64,000 bases of DNA from Rhynchopus sp. YZ270_cl-10 (GCA_964035575.1 OZ037893.1:372001-436000); one strand, 5' to 3'. Shown: positions 24,802 through 36,971, numbered from the stretch's first letter. Notes: generated by a model not told the origin, from the sequence alone. Program-made: numbers and translations.

Positions 24802-24840
24802 CGTTTATCGACCACCCACTAAGATAGGTTACGATACCAT
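24802..24840 (-). repeat. Cassette family K6 copy
   Basis: Minus-strand reading includes GTGGGTGGTCGATAAACG, matching GTGGGTGGTAGTCGATAC at 37831-37870. It is flanked by T/A runs. The most diverged of the four K6 copies. Confidence 0.4.
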
Positions 24841-25626
24841 TAGCAAGAAAAAAAAAAAATTCGGGAAATACCCGAAAAGGAATATTACTATAATCCATGG
24901 GCAGGCACTGAACTGATGTGGCAGGTCTTTTTTCAGAGAAAACCCCCGAACCGTTCCCACAAAACAGGATGTTGCTGGGCAACCCTTTGTGAAGGTTGGA
25001 AAAAAAAAAAAATAATCTCTCCACCACCATTTTCCGTTTAACTCTGTTTCGTTTTCCTAGTATTTTAAAATGGGGAAGGGAGAAAGGGGAATATGGGTGA
25101 GAAAAAAGATGGCCAGCAAAACGAAAAGAACTGCCAGCGAGGAAGTATATAAAAAGGGGGGGGGGGAGAAAAAGTAAGGGATTTGCACTGGGGTGAGTTG
25201 GGAGGGGAGAGAGTTCTGGGAGGGTATAGGGTGGGGAGAGTTCAAACACGAATATAAACAAAAATATATTTTAAAAAAAAAACATCAAAGCTCAACACAA
25301 CCCTTCGTATCTTGGTTTTTTTTGAGGGTATGTCAAACTGTTTTTTTACCAGGTATGTAATTTACAAAAAAAATAAAAGAAACACAACTTCCCTTGACCT
25401 AAGATGTAAAGGGGGAGGGAAGAGATGAGGAGAGGGAGAAACAGGAGTTCTATTAAGGCAGATATTTTAAAAAATAACAATAAAAAATGGATTGTTAGAA
25501 TGAAGGTGCTTTTTTCGCGTGTTCAGTCAAATCTTTTTCTTCTTTGGTGCTTTCGGAAGTCGGTCAGCGACCTGCCAATATCGACCCCTCCCGGATCACC
25601 ATTCTTTGATTATTATTTTTTTTTTT

Positions 25627-25676
25627 GAAAACTTGGTTGCATTAGTGTAGCCACCCTAGAATGTGCTCCACTATGA
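25627..25676 (-). repeat. Cassette family K5 copy
   Basis: Minus-strand reading: ATAGTGGAGCACATTCTAGG, then GTGGCTACACTAATGCAACC and a tail AAGTTTTC followed by A-run. About 90% identical to the copy at 27381-27430. The GTGGAGCAC/GTGCTCCAC parts can pair. Confidence 0.75.
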
Positions 25677-27380
25677 TTTTTAAAAAAAAAAAACTGAAAT
25701 AAAACGCCGAAAGACTAGAGATAGCCCACAGTTCACCTCCAAAAGAACAACTCTTGCGTGTAGAACACTTGTCCCCCCATGACCTCCCTCCTTTTCCCCT
25801 CCTCCCACACACAGCCCCTTCTATAAAATACATAGTATTGGTGACCCGGGTTTTTCACGTTGCACAGCTAAAAACTCAGAGCAGAAATAAACGACGTTTT
25901 TGGAATCTTATTAATTTTTTTTTGTGATATGTGTGTGTGTGTGTGTCTATTTCCCTTCTTTTTTGCGTTGAGTAATAAAACCCGCTAGACTCTCTGCCAT
26001 TGCGAGAACTGTAGGGGGAGAGAGGGGTAAAAAAAATATATGAAAAAAGGCATTTCTTGGGCCAGTTCTTAGGTAATATCAGAGAGGGGGGTTTGAAAGA
26101 ACGAGCTGTGCCTCATAACTCGACCTGTTGTTGTCTAGAAAAAAAAAATATTTTGAAAATTGTGTCGTGGGGCTAAAATGAAGACCCACTTTTTTTTGTT
26201 TTGTTTGTCAAAAGAAAAGATAATTATTCGCATGCTTTCAATTCAGGAGAACAGAAAACATTTTTTTTTTTGTCGAGGGGCGTAACAGAGAGATACACCC
26301 TTTCAGAAAAATGAAAGGAAAAAAAAAAAAAGGAAAATCAATCTTTTGGGCCAAATTTGGTCTCCAGAAGGTCGAATAAAATATTCTTACTCTGCCCCAA
26401 TATTTTTTTTGCACATTTTTTTCGGTAACCTGGTAAGAGTTGGTCAATGGTTTACAGTTTAAAAAATGAATTAAACATCAGGACAGTGTATTTAAGGAAA
26501 GCAAAATGCGGAGCTGACGTCACCAACTCAGGCATTATTTAAAAAAAAAAATATATGAGGGTGTGTTGATTTGTATTCGAGGTTGGTGATTTTTTAAAAG
26601 GGGGAAATGCTGCTAAGAAAAAAAAAAGATCCCCTCCTCTTTTTTTAGAGCAGATTCCCTCCTTAACAAAGAAATGAGAGCAAGAAGGGGTGGCGGGGGG
26701 AACAGCGCTACCCAAGCAAACGCTGATTATTATTTGTTATTTATTTTTCGTTTTTTTTTTTTTAGCAAAAAAATTATACATTGGGGGAAAGCAGGAAAGA
26801 TCACTTTTTTTGGAGAACAAACACCCTGTGAAATTATTTGCAAAAAATTTAGATGGTCTTCATTCCCCTGACAAGACCACCACAAAATCAGAAGAGAGAA
26901 AAAAGCGTTTTCCAAAAAATTTAAAATGAATCACACTACACGATTTCATTATTACTATTTTTTTTTTTTTTGTTTTTTGGAGGGGATGATAGAAAGAAAA
27001 AAAGCTTTTGTTTAGGTGGTGTGACCTATACAGGGGTAGTGGTATACCTTAGAAGGACCTTTTTTACACCTTTTTTTTAGAAAAATCACACCATTAGGCA
27101 TACACTTTTTTGTTGTCTCTAAAAAAAAACGACTAAAAGTTGTGGAAATGACTAAAAATGAGGTGTACATGGGTTTCGTCTTAACAACACTGGGGGCGGA
27201 TCCCAAGAAGAAACGTTGTTTGGCGACCTGATAGCAATACGCAGTGCTATTTGGCCCTATCCCCTGGCTCTTCTCATCCTTGAACCTACGAAAATGACAG
27301 AGAAGATACCCCAGTAAGCTACTAGGAGTTGCCACCATGTATTGATTGCACTTAATAATTTGTTTGTTTTTTTTTTTTTT

Positions 27381-27430
27381 GAAAACTTGGTTTGTATTAG
27401 TGCAGCCACCCTAGAGTGTGCTCCACTATA
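27381..27430 (-). repeat. Cassette family K5 copy
   Basis: Same orientation and nearly the same sequence as 25627-25676 (GTGGAGCACACTCTAGGG, GTGGCTGCACTAATACAAAC, AAGTTTTC then poly-A). Confidence 0.75.
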
Positions 27431-27603
27431 CTTTTTTTTTGTTTTTTTTTTGGGAATAAAATATGCAGTTTGCCATTACTGTAAAAAAAACTCCGTTTTT
27501 CATTGTTGATAATCTAAAAAACGGTCAGCTGTTGTACAAGGATGGTCTTGGCACATTTTTTTGGTAAATGAGGTTTGGGTTTGGATGTAAAAAATAGAAT
27601 AAA

Positions 27604-27648
27604 ACTTGTAAGATGAATGTGCCTCTCGTGCACACAAACATCTAAAAT
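27604..27648 (-). repeat. Cassette family K3 copy
   Basis: Minus-strand reading: GATGTTTGTGTGCACGAGAG, then GCACATTCATCTTACAAG. It shares GAGAGGCACATTCATCTT with the copy inside the helicase intron at 63640-63674. AGATG/CATCT can form a stem. Confidence 0.7.
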
Positions 27649-29010
27649 AAAGGGGCGAATGTGATAGTACAAAAAAAACGTCTTTGAGAGACGCAATGTA
27701 CTGACGCTCCGGGGGGGGAAAATATAAAAAAAATAAACAGAAAAAAAACAGAAAATAATAAAGAAATCTTGAAAGACGAATCCGCCCGCACAATGGGGGC
27801 GCGCACAACATCTTTAAGGAGGTAGCAAAAAAAAGTGGAAGAAAAGAAGCAGAAAGAAGGCACATGTCTTTTTTCAAAATAAATATTGAAAATATTGGGG
27901 GAGAAAATATCAAAGAAAAAAGAAAGCGGTTTGGAAGAGGGGTGGTTCCACCCCTATGCTCGCATTTTTTTTTCGCAGCAAATCAACTTCTGCTATCTGC
28001 TTGTCTTACCCATAAAACATGTGGTAAACAAAAAGGTCTTGAAAGATGATTGGGTTCCCTGAGGGCATCTTTCCAAATAAAAAAAATAAGTGGATACATT
28101 CAATGAATTGAAAGTACAGGAAAAAAGGGAACAAAAATGTTCCCTTTTTGGAAAATAAAAAATAAAAATGGTGTGTTCCGGGGTATCGGAAAATACAAAT
28201 TTTCACCAATCTTCACCAATCTTCACAAGTTTTCACAAGTTTTCACAAATTTTCACAACATAATTTTTGGCCATTTTTTTGTGAAGAATTGTGAAGAATT
28301 GTGAAGAGTTGTGAAGAGTTGTGAAGAGTTGTGAATAGTTGTGAAGAGTTGTGAATTGAAATGAAAATTTGGATGAAAAAAACACAGATGTTGTGAAGAT
28401 TTGTGAAGAGTTGTGAACAGTTGTGAAGAGTTGTGAATTGGAGGGAAAAAAAGGGGGGTGTTTTTTTCCAGGGTTTTTTGCAGGACTGGTCAGGTAAAGT
28501 GTGCTGTGCAGAGGGCTAGCTAGCCTGGGTCAAGCTGGCCGTACCACCCCACCCCCTGTGCGGAGGAGGACGACGGAAGTCCGCGGCGTGTTCGTTTGTT
28601 GCCTTTTTTTTTTTCAACATGTTCGCAACTCTCAAGAAAGTAGCGTACCGTGAGCCTGCGACGCAGCTAAAAATTACGAGCGGTAGCCCACAGCTCTACC
28701 CGAAATGTTGCGTACTGTGGCTTCGCTAGAAAAGTTTTGTACCAGTGGCACTACCACTTTTTTCCCTGTTTTTTGTACCGTTTTACTCAAAACACAGCTG
28801 GGCACAACTAGCACCATACTCACCTGAACTATGCCTATATTAGGCACAATTTCAGCACACTTTCAGCACAAGTACACACACGTACACGTTGGGGCCATAT
28901 TCTGAGCAAGAATTACCCCCACTAGTTATCAAACACACGTACACACAATTAACCACAATTACACCTAAGTTGCTCTGGGGAAAAAAATGGTACACCACCC
29001 GACAGGACTA

Positions 29011-29243
29011 CTGTACTGTACTGTACTGTACTGTACTGTACTGTACTGTACTGTACTGTACTGTACTGTACTGTACTGTACTGTACTGTACTGTACTGTA
29101 CTGTACTGTACTGTACTGTACTGTACTGTACTGTACTGTACTGTACTGTACTGTACTGTACTGTACTGTACTGTACTGTACTGTACTGTACTGTACTGTA
29201 CTGTACTGTACTGTACTGTACTGTACTGTACTGTACTGTACTG
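29011..29243. repeat. (ACTGT)n pentanucleotide microsatellite, ~46 units
   Basis: A perfect 5-bp array lies inside the family A element. A second, longer array of the same pentamer (opposite reading) is at 43416-43771. Open frames through it are a by-product: a 5-base unit lacking stops is open in all frames. Confidence 0.95.
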
Positions 29244-29867
29244 CCGAATGCTCTAATTAGAGTCTGATTAGAGCGCAATGCATATTTAACCGGTGTTTAA
29301 AAACAAGGAGCCAGACAGTTCACCTTCGGGCATAAGGCGTGCCCCGGCATATCGTTTTGATCCCGTTAACTACGGTGCCACAGCTGGCCCAGCTGGTCAC
29401 TTTATTCCCAGGAAGTAAAAAAACCGTGAATGAGGGAGCGATAAATAAGGGTAACTGAAGGGGGAAATTGAATTTTGATGAGCCCAAAAACATGGTTTTC
29501 TGGTCCCGTTGTCAAAATCTCTGCCCACACCCACTCCCCGAGAGAACCAACAATTCTCTAGCTGACTTCTTTGATAATCCCCACCAAAAAGGCGGATAAG
29601 ACGAAAGGAGACGAAGTAACCGCCAAGGACTCACCAGTGCGTCGATCCATCATGTGTGAGAGATGCAAAACAACCGCCATAATGGAATTAACCTGTAGGT
29701 TAACCTCACACAGGACAGTCTCGTCGCCCACAAAGGTCAATAATACACTCCGGATTTTGGGGACAATTTTTGACCGAAAATGGGCCGCCTATTAGTGACC
29801 GGGCTCATATTTTCCGAAATTTAAGAGGTCATAAAATTGTCCAATTTTCAACGTCGGCCCCACCACT

Positions 29868-30709
29868 CATACTTGGACCGCCCGAAATATATTTCGGGCA
29901 TTTCGGGTGATTTCGGGCGGATTAGGGGCGGATTTCGGGCGATTTTGTGCGCCCGAATTTGCCCGAAGCCCGAAATGCAGATTTCGGGCGGATTCGGGCG
30001 CTTTTTCCTTAGTGAAAACCGACTAGGTAGGGTTCTATTCATTTTTGCAAAAAACTTTTTATATTTGGACATATTTGATGTCAAATCTGTCAAAATAAGC
30101 AAGAATCGAAAACTTTTGTACACCTGAGTGCACTTTGGGAATCACCACCAAATCACGGGTTTTCTGACTATCATTTGCTTATTCCCACCCAAAACACACT
30201 ATGAACCGGGGTTTCACCATTTTTTCGTATTTCAGGGTGAATTTTTGTGAATTTTCGGGTCACAGGGTGGTTCTGACCCATTCTCGGGGTGTTTCGGGAC
30301 TGTAGTTGCTCAGGAGATGCCCAAAAACGTGAAAAATCGCCTTTTTACGTTTTTAGTAGTATTTTAGTGTCAATTGTTAGGGAAATCGGTTTTATACGTG
30401 GCTGCTAACAGAGCTGTACTCATATAAGTTGGGTTCTACTAGGACTTTTTGCTCAATTTTTTTTTTCTTTGAGCAAATTTTGTGCCAATCTTTCAAATAA
30501 AGCGTAAGATTTTTACACTGGTGGCATGCTTCCCAGCACACATAAGATACTCCAGTGCACCGATTGTGCGCCCGAATTCGCCCGAATTACGTATAAATTC
30601 CCTTTAAATTCCCTTTAAAACGCCCGAAATATATTTCGGGCGCTCGGGACCCGCGCCCGAAAAATCCGCCCGAATTCGCCCGAAATTTTTTTCGGGCGGT
30701 CCAAGTATG
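29868..30709. mobile_element. Nested inverted-repeat element (842 bp)
   Basis: Its ends are CATACTTGGACCGCCCGAAA and the exact inverse at 30690-30709, flanked by a 6-bp duplication ACCACT (29862-29867 and 30710-30715). Subterminal regions on both sides are packed with GCCCGAAAT-type motifs in both orientations, which could be transposase-binding sites (inference). No coding frame is seen. It lies inside the 3-kb family A element and so inserted later. Confidence 0.85.
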
Positions 30710-30942
30710 ACCACTGCACGGGGATCCCAAAAATGCAATCCAAGTCAAAAAGTTGAAAAAAAAACACACCTAAAAACACATGGCCCAAGAATGGCCCAAA
30801 AGGGTCCAAATCGTCCCGTCAGCCGCACCATTTTAGGCACTTTTTGCACATAGAACCTCCTGTGTTGCCAACCAACGTCCTCCAAAAGGTGTCCTGTACC
30901 TACCTGGGTACCTGGGTGCCCAGGCACCACCCAGACTTCGCC

Positions 30943-31070
30943 ACTTCACAACTCTTCACAACTCTTCACAACTCTTCACAACTCTTCACAACTCTTCACA
31001 ACTCTTCACAACTCTTCACAACTCTTCACAACTCTTCACAACTCTTCACAACTCTTCACAACTCTTCACA
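30943..31070. repeat. 11-bp tandem array (CACAACTCTTC)n
   Basis: About 12 head-to-tail units in the right arm of the family A element, followed by the inverted form GTTGTGAAGAG. Confidence 0.9.
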
Positions 31071-31347
31071 TACACGTTTTTTGTGAAAATTTGTGAAGAG
31101 TTGTGAATAGTTGTGAAGAGTTGTGAAGAGTTGTGAAGAGTTGTGAATTGAAATGAAAATTTGTATTTTTCGATACCCCGGAACACACCAAAAAAGTAAA
31201 AAGGAACGGTTGTAATGAGATGAATCACTTTGAAAGAGTACGTTCTTTTTTTTTTTTTATCAGATTTTCAAAAAAAAAAAAAAATCTTTCAAAGCAAAAG
31301 AGAATAAAAAAAAAACATTATTTTGGGGAAAAGAACAGAAAATTTGT

Positions 31348-31382
31348 AAGAATGTGCCGCTCGTGCACACACATCTAACACG
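31348..31382 (-). repeat. Cassette family K3 copy
   Basis: Minus-strand reading GTGTTAGATGTGTGTGCACG then AGCGGCACATTC. It starts at a GT directly after the coding-like stretch 31375-31446, as if it were the 5' part of an intron. Confidence 0.6.
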
Positions 31383-31446
31383 TTTTCGTTTGAAAAGCGC
31401 TGTCCAGATCGACGGCCACGTGAAGGTCACAGGTACTGACCGCACG
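31375..31446 (-). other. Candidate exon of an unrecognised gene
   Basis: A TTTTGCAG acceptor precedes 24 codons starting RAVSTCDLHVAVDLDSAF and ending QTKTC-stop, or alternatively a GTGTTAG donor before the stop. Codon choice (GTC, GAC, CTG, GTG) is like the real genes and unlike the surrounding A/T-rich DNA. No adjoining exon was found, so this is tentative. Confidence 0.3.
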
Positions 31447-32305
31447 CTGCAAAACAAAAAAAAATCTTTTAGTATTTAGCTCAAACCCGTGTATTTTTCC
31501 TTTTCCTTTTTATTGTACATCGCGCTTCACAAAAGTACAACATAAAAAAAAAAGTGTAGTGTACCATATACACGCCATGCATTGAAAGTACAGGTGTAGA
31601 AAAGAAAAGAAAATACACGAAAAATATAAGCAAAAACGAAATCCAAAAGTTATCAATAAAGGGGAGAAAAAAAAAGACAGGAAAAAAAAAAAAGAGGGGT
31701 GATATTTTTCTTCAAAACTTTTTTAGAAAAGGATTGTGTGGTGAAAGTGATTTGTGGTATTTTGGCGTTGTTGTTGTTTATTGTGTCTTTTTTTTTCTGT
31801 TCTGCAAACGTTTATGACATTCAAGCAGAAATACCTTTGGGGTGTGTTTGGTTTAGATTATTTTTTCTTTTTTTGAACCCCCAAAAGCTGCACCTCGATG
31901 TACTTATCCTAACAGAATAAGCAAAGTGATTAGCACAGCGAAATCAATTCCAGCACTAGGTGAGAAACTTAGTGCATGAAAAAAAAAAAAATGAAAAATC
32001 GCCTTTTGGAAAGTGACCGACAGACGCATCTAACTACTTCCCTCCCTCCCGCCAGCCCTGGAGGGTGCACTCGAGTGCAGGGAAAACAAAAACACGCTCG
32101 AGTACTACAGTGAACGTCATACTTGTATCAAAGACAAATTATTTGTGGATGCACAGCTTTTGCAAAAGAGGGGGGAAAAAGTAAAAAAAAAGAAACAAAA
32201 TTAACCCTGAAACAGTGGTTACCATTCGGGGGGCTTCTGAAATTTAATACGTATGGGACACGTATGGGACACGTATGGGACACTAAATTTAAAAAAAAAA
32301 AAAAA

Positions 32306-32430
32306 ACCCATTCCGAGCTTTCGGCCCCGCACGTTGGCGGGGCATCTCGGCTCATATGTGGCCCGGTAAACCCATTCCGAGCTTTCGGCCCCGTACGTTG
32401 GCGGGGCATCTCCGCTCATATGTACAAAAT
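32306..32430. repeat. Tandem duplication of ~65 bp
   Basis: Two copies of a GC-rich unit beginning CCCATTCCGAGCTTTCGG and containing CGTTGGCGGGGCATCTC lie head to tail. A preceding triplet of CGTATGGGACA (about 32251-32283) is also tandem. Confidence 0.85.
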
Positions 32431-34397
32431 TTTGGTGATTTAAATTTCCGCAAAATATGAACCCACACTCGCAAACAATGGTCATTTTCAGGTCTGAAAA
32501 CCATGAAATTGTGGTGTTTTGACTGGGAACAGGTAGCGCCGCAGGCGCACGGTGCCCAACTTTTGCCTTTTCTTTTCCCTTTTCCCTTTTCCCTTTTCCC
32601 TGCTTTCTTTTGATTGCGCGAGCCGGATGCTCTCCACGGTGAGGTCGCATGTGCGTGTAAAAACACACTCACATGAAATATGAGATTCTGGTTTTAGCAA
32701 GGAAAAACGTACCGAGCAAAATCACCAAAATCTACGGTAGTCGGTAGTAATCCAGCGCGACCCCTGATAGGGAACTGCATTTTTTTTTATGGCGCCGCAG
32801 GCGAAAAAAAATTAGAGTACGGTGTACGAATATGGCTATTGACACCAAACGAACCCTTTTTGCGGAGCAAAAAAGGAAAAATGGCGCCGCAGGCAAAAAA
32901 AATTAAGGTACAGGATGCAACCCAGTTCCCAGGTGCATATCCTGGAAGGAAATTTATTGCCGGAGGGAAATTTATTTCCGGCCGATTTTTTCCTTTCTTT
33001 TGGCTAAAAAAATAGCCACGTACCACGGCTAGTTAGCTACAAGTATGAACAAAACTAAAAAAAAAAAAATAAAAAACACGTATGATTTCCACGTATGGGA
33101 AATCACACGTAGGGAAAAATCAAAATTAATTCACGTATGGAAAATCACACGTCCCACATGCGGAAGGTAATACGTGCCCTGAAAGATGAACAAACATCAC
33201 CCTTTCACAAAAAAAAAAAAAAAAAAAAAAAGAATTTTTTTAGAAAGTGCTGAAGAATTAGCCCCTCGAGGGGGCATATCAACTCTTTCAAAAAAAAAAT
33301 ATGGTCAGTAGACAATACATGCTCTCGAATAAAAAAACAAAAAAATATTTCTCGCGATATTTTTGCAAAATTCTTCAAAGTTGGATGGAAGAAGCTACGC
33401 ATCATTTTTTTTTTTTTTTTGTGCTTTAGGTTTAGCTCCAAAAATAAATAGATTCTGATATACTTTCTTTGGTTCATAGGAAAAAGAACGTGTTAGACGT
33501 AAAGAATTATTTCAAATACACTCTTTTCTGAAAGAGAAGAAGTATACGAAATAATGTATAAAGTATGAAAAAAATATGCCTGTTGCTGTGGACAATCAAC
33601 GAAGCAATACTAGTGTGCGCAATGTTGCAAATATTCCACCTTTTTTGACGAGAAGACGTGAGAGGGACAATTCAAAAAAAAAAGGGGGGGAAATAATAGC
33701 AAAAAACAGCATTCAATTACAGTAAGTCGAATAAAAAATGGAGAGAACAAAAAAAAAAAAAAAAAAAAAAAGATTTGTAAAAAATGAGCCAAAGCCCTCG
33801 CCTTGTGCCAATGTTACACACAGCAAGACCCCTGACTATATGGGTTCGTCCCAGCCTGGAGTCATCCCGCTTGCGTGAGCTCCTTGGCCACCTTAACAAA
33901 TAGTGGAAAAGAATGTCAAGTCAGGAATAGACAAGACAGTTTGCAAAAAAAAAAAGTGAAGTTTTGGTAACGCGCGTCAATACCTAAAAGACATTAGGCA
34001 GGGCGTCACAAGATGAGGGGAAAGGAAAGCTGACGGTGCAAAAATAAAAAATTGAAAAAAAATAAAAATAAAAATAAAAAATGAGCCTCAAGGACTACGT
34101 AAACAACACACACACACACACACACACATACACATCTGAAAAGGACGTCCGTTATGAAGAAGATGTAACACCGATATCAAAAGGGGTACCATGGCAGAGA
34201 AGCCAATCAGGATAAAAATAAACGGGGGAAGGAAAAAAAAAAAATTTTTTTTTTCCTTTTGCTCTTGTGTTTGAGTTAGCTTTTTGTTATTGTGCAACGC
34301 TGGATCGAAAATCTTGTTTTTTTTCTTTTTCTTTTTTGTGATAACCCCATGTTCCCCACAACACTCCCCCATTTTTTTCACTTTTAAAAAAATAATT

Positions 34398-34430
34398 ATA
34401 AGATGAACCCGAAAAGCTCTCACCTTATAA
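34398..34430 (-). repeat. Cassette family K4 copy (short)
   Basis: Minus-strand reading AAGGTGAGAGCTTTTCGGGT then TCATCTTATAATT. It shares the TTCATCTTATAA end with the K4 copies at 57351 and 35789. Confidence 0.55.
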
Positions 34431-34562
34431 TTACTTTTTTTCTCGAAGAAATGGTAACTGCAGTGTTGCCCAACCATTTCTGATCATAATGCCCTTTTTT
34501 AATAAAGAGGGATGTCTTCTCTTTCTTTTTGAGACAAGAGTAACTTTTTGCATTTTTTTTTC

Positions 34563-34620
34563 TGATAAATTGTTGGAGTAGTTGCCTCGGTTGTGTTGCC
34601 ACAGTAGTGCAATCTCCACT
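34563..34620 (-). repeat. Cassette family K5 copy (long variant)
   Basis: Minus-strand reading AGTGGAGATTGCACTACTGT, then GGCAACACAACCGAGGCAAC, then CAATTTATCA. Very close to 37215-37280. Confidence 0.75.
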
Positions 34621-35091
34621 GTTTTTTAACTTTTTTTTTTTGCTTGATGGTCACACACCCTCAAGGAATGCGTTTCGTACCATATATTATTTTTCGCACC
34701 GGAAGGAAGTTGTTGAGAGGAAGAGACTAAGAACTCTGTGGGGAGGGGGGGAGGGGGGGAGGGGGGGGAGGGGGAATCGGGGGAGTTGAAAAACGTTGGT
34801 TTACTAAGAGAGGAGGGAGCTCCTCAAAAAGACCTTCTTAACTTCCCTGAAAGAAAAGTCAAAAATGAAGAACAAAAAAAAAAAACAAAAAAAAAAAAAA
34901 CTCCTCCCCAAAACATATGAAACCCATCTGGGCAACACACATTTTAACGTGAAGTTGATATGAAAAAGAAAAATTTGCTTTTTTTTTTTTTGGTTTTTAC
35001 CCTATCTGATTTCCTGATTGTAATTCGAAAATCGTACGACGGGGATTAAGGTGCTGTGTATTTTTATTGTTCAGTTTTTTTTAATTTTTTT

Positions 35092-35327
35092 TTTTGATAA
35101 TTTGTTTAGTGTACACGGCGGGGCTGTGTCACATGTGACACTGTCACGGAGACAGTGTCACAAAATGTGTGACACTGTCACGGAGACAGTGTCACACGAC
35201 TTGTGACAGTGTCACGGTGACACTGTCACAAAATGTCGCATATCATTGAAAGTTACACACCCTCAGCTGTGTCACAGGTGTGACACAGCCCCGCCGTGTA
35301 GCTGCCAAAAAGACAGCCTTCACACCC
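35092..35327 (-). repeat. Cassette family K5 copy split by a MITE
   Basis: The outer parts (GATAATTTGTTTAGTGTA at the left, GCTGCCAAAAAGACAGCC and TTCAC at the right) match the uninterrupted copy at 49759-49806. The 185-bp MITE at 35114-35298 separates them. The uninterrupted copy thus serves as a family-level empty site. Confidence 0.8.
35114..35298. mobile_element. 185-bp MITE with TA target duplication
   Basis: Perfect 19-bp terminal inverted repeats CACGGCGGGGCTGTGTCAC flank an interior of repeated GTGACACTGTCAC and GGAGACAGTGTCAC palindromes. A TA dinucleotide is duplicated at both ends (35112-35113, 35299-35300), the signature of Tc1/mariner-type insertion. No coding capacity; mobilised in trans if at all. 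Confidence 0.88.
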
Positions 35328-35393
35328 TTTTTTTTCTTTGGTGATTGTTGTGTAGTTGCCACCTCGCAAGAAGGAGAAGAAAAAAAGGAAAAT

Positions 35394-35426
35394 TGTACCT
35401 AAGCCTCTCATGCTCAGTCACCTAAG
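35394..35426 (-). repeat. Cassette family K4 copy
   Basis: Minus-strand reading GGTGACTGAGCATGAGAGGC then TTAGGTAC. A GT begins the unit, as in the copy inside the cold-shock gene intron. Confidence 0.7.
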
Positions 35427-35788
35427 CTGGGTTTCCCTGGAAGACTAAAATAAACTGTGTGGAGAGACCCGAAACAATTACGAGACCGACACACACACAC
35501 ACATCCCTTCATTAGTTCTCCAGAGTCTGACAGGGATGTACGAATACTGAAGGGAGCTCTGGCTTTGACCCCTCTCCTGCTTTGTTTCCCTGCAACTTAC
35601 GTTTTTTGCATCCAGCTCTAAAACCCATTTTTCTTCTTCTTCCTCGAGATGGTGTATCGATTCTGCTTTGTTTGTCCAAAAACCACCTTTTATTTTTCCT
35701 AAAATTTTTGGTGAAGTTTGAAGGTATATTAAACACCACCAAACACCATCAAAATTTTCAGGTCAAAAACCAGGTGAAAAATGGAGGG

Positions 35789-35835
35789 GAAAAAAAATTA
35801 TAAGATTAGACCTAAGACTCTCTGTGCTTAGTCAC
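35789..35835 (-). repeat. Cassette family K4 copy
   Basis: Minus-strand reading AAAGTGACTAAGCACAGAGA, then GTCTTAGGTCTAATCTTATA. Same sense as the others. Confidence 0.7.
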
Positions 35836-36971
35836 TTTGAGTAATAGCTGAACCTAAACAAAAAATGGGGGGGTTTTTTTTGGCCTTCTATTTAATTGAA
35901 AAGGTGAATGCGGGGTGACACATACGTATCTAGAAAAGCAAAGTGATTTGTTCTTCTTGAACATTCTTCAGGCAGGGTAGGGGGGGTTGGGATTACCGAA
36001 TCGTTCCATGAAGTGGATCAATTCTCCGGGGTGGGGGAGCTTGTGTGAGGGGTAGTGCAAAGGGAAGGTGAGGGGATGGGAGATAACGTGTACCCGTTGG
36101 GAAGGGGAGGAAAAGAAAAGGGTGGAGGGGGGGGGAATGTGTGGGAGAGAGAGAGAGAGAGAGAGGAGGGAAAAAAAAAAACACAGTAAAAATTTAAAAA
36201 AATCCCTGAAATGAATATTTCGAAAATACAAAAAAGGTTGACATTCTTCGCTCAAAAGACCCACGATATTTTTTTTTTTTTGGCATTGTTGCTTTCTGTT
36301 GATACACCTGAGCCTAGTCTAGCATCGTCTGAGACCGAAGACCTAAATTATACAAAAATAAATAAAAAATAAAATTCGAAAAGCAGCAAAAAAAAATGTA
36401 TGTGATATCCCCCAGGGGGGGCAAAACACATCTCGAAAATAAACAAATTGCAAAAAAAAAAAAAAAAAATCAAAACGGTAGCAGAACTCTGTTGTGCCTT
36501 TTTATAAAATTATTTTTTTTGAGCTTTTTGTTTTGCTTTTTGTTTTTTGTTTTTTTTTTGCTTTTTTTTTTGCGTCAAAAGGGGATCCAATACACCCCCT
36601 CTATCTGCATTTTTTTTCTGCATCAGTCGGGATCACTGAGGGATTAAAATATCATGAAAAAAAAAGAAAAATAAAGAAGGAATGTACCATACGGGGAAGA
36701 TGGATACATTGCAACTTTTTGGAAAATTCAAAAAACAATGAAAAATACGGGGTTTTTTTTTTTGCATTTTTTGAGCCTTCAATTGCCAAAGAATTTGGCA
36801 GTTCGAAGAAAAAATCCTTAGGGAGCATTGCAATATTTGAAGAAAGACACACAAGTAAATAAGATTTTAAAAATGGTAAGGGAAATGACGTTCGCCCAAC
36901 CCAAAATTCCTACCCATTTATGTTAATAATGCCTATAGGTAGTTAACGTCAAGGGATAGTGAGGTATTTGG

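Larger units (their letters stand above)
28169..31190. mobile_element. Family A DNA transposon, 3.0-kb copy
   Basis: It has the same terminal inverted repeats as the element at 5732-6297 (TGGTGTGTTCCGGGGTAT, inverted at the right end) and a 5-bp AAAAA duplication at both sides. The arms again consist of 11-bp CACAACTCTTC-like repeats (28200-28440, and 30943-31150 with about 12 near-perfect units). Between them lie about 2.5 kb of other sequence, including an (ACTGT)n array and a nested 842-bp element. No transposase frame is recognisable, so it is non-autonomous, or the host of unrelated filler DNA. Confidence 0.8.

Noticed and set aside
25144-25160. TATATAAAAA as a core promoter
   Set aside because: A/T-rich background makes it expected by chance, and no gene start lies nearby on either strand.
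28889-29278. Long open frames on both strands encoding repeated YCTVL or STVQY units
   Set aside because: A pentanucleotide array without stop codons is open in every frame; no start context or codon bias. The same holds for 43389-43991 and the 9-bp array at 42445-43074.
30943-31070. Regular short repeats considered as a CRISPR array
   Set aside because: Units are head-to-tail with no spacers, in a eukaryotic transposon arm; no cas genes.
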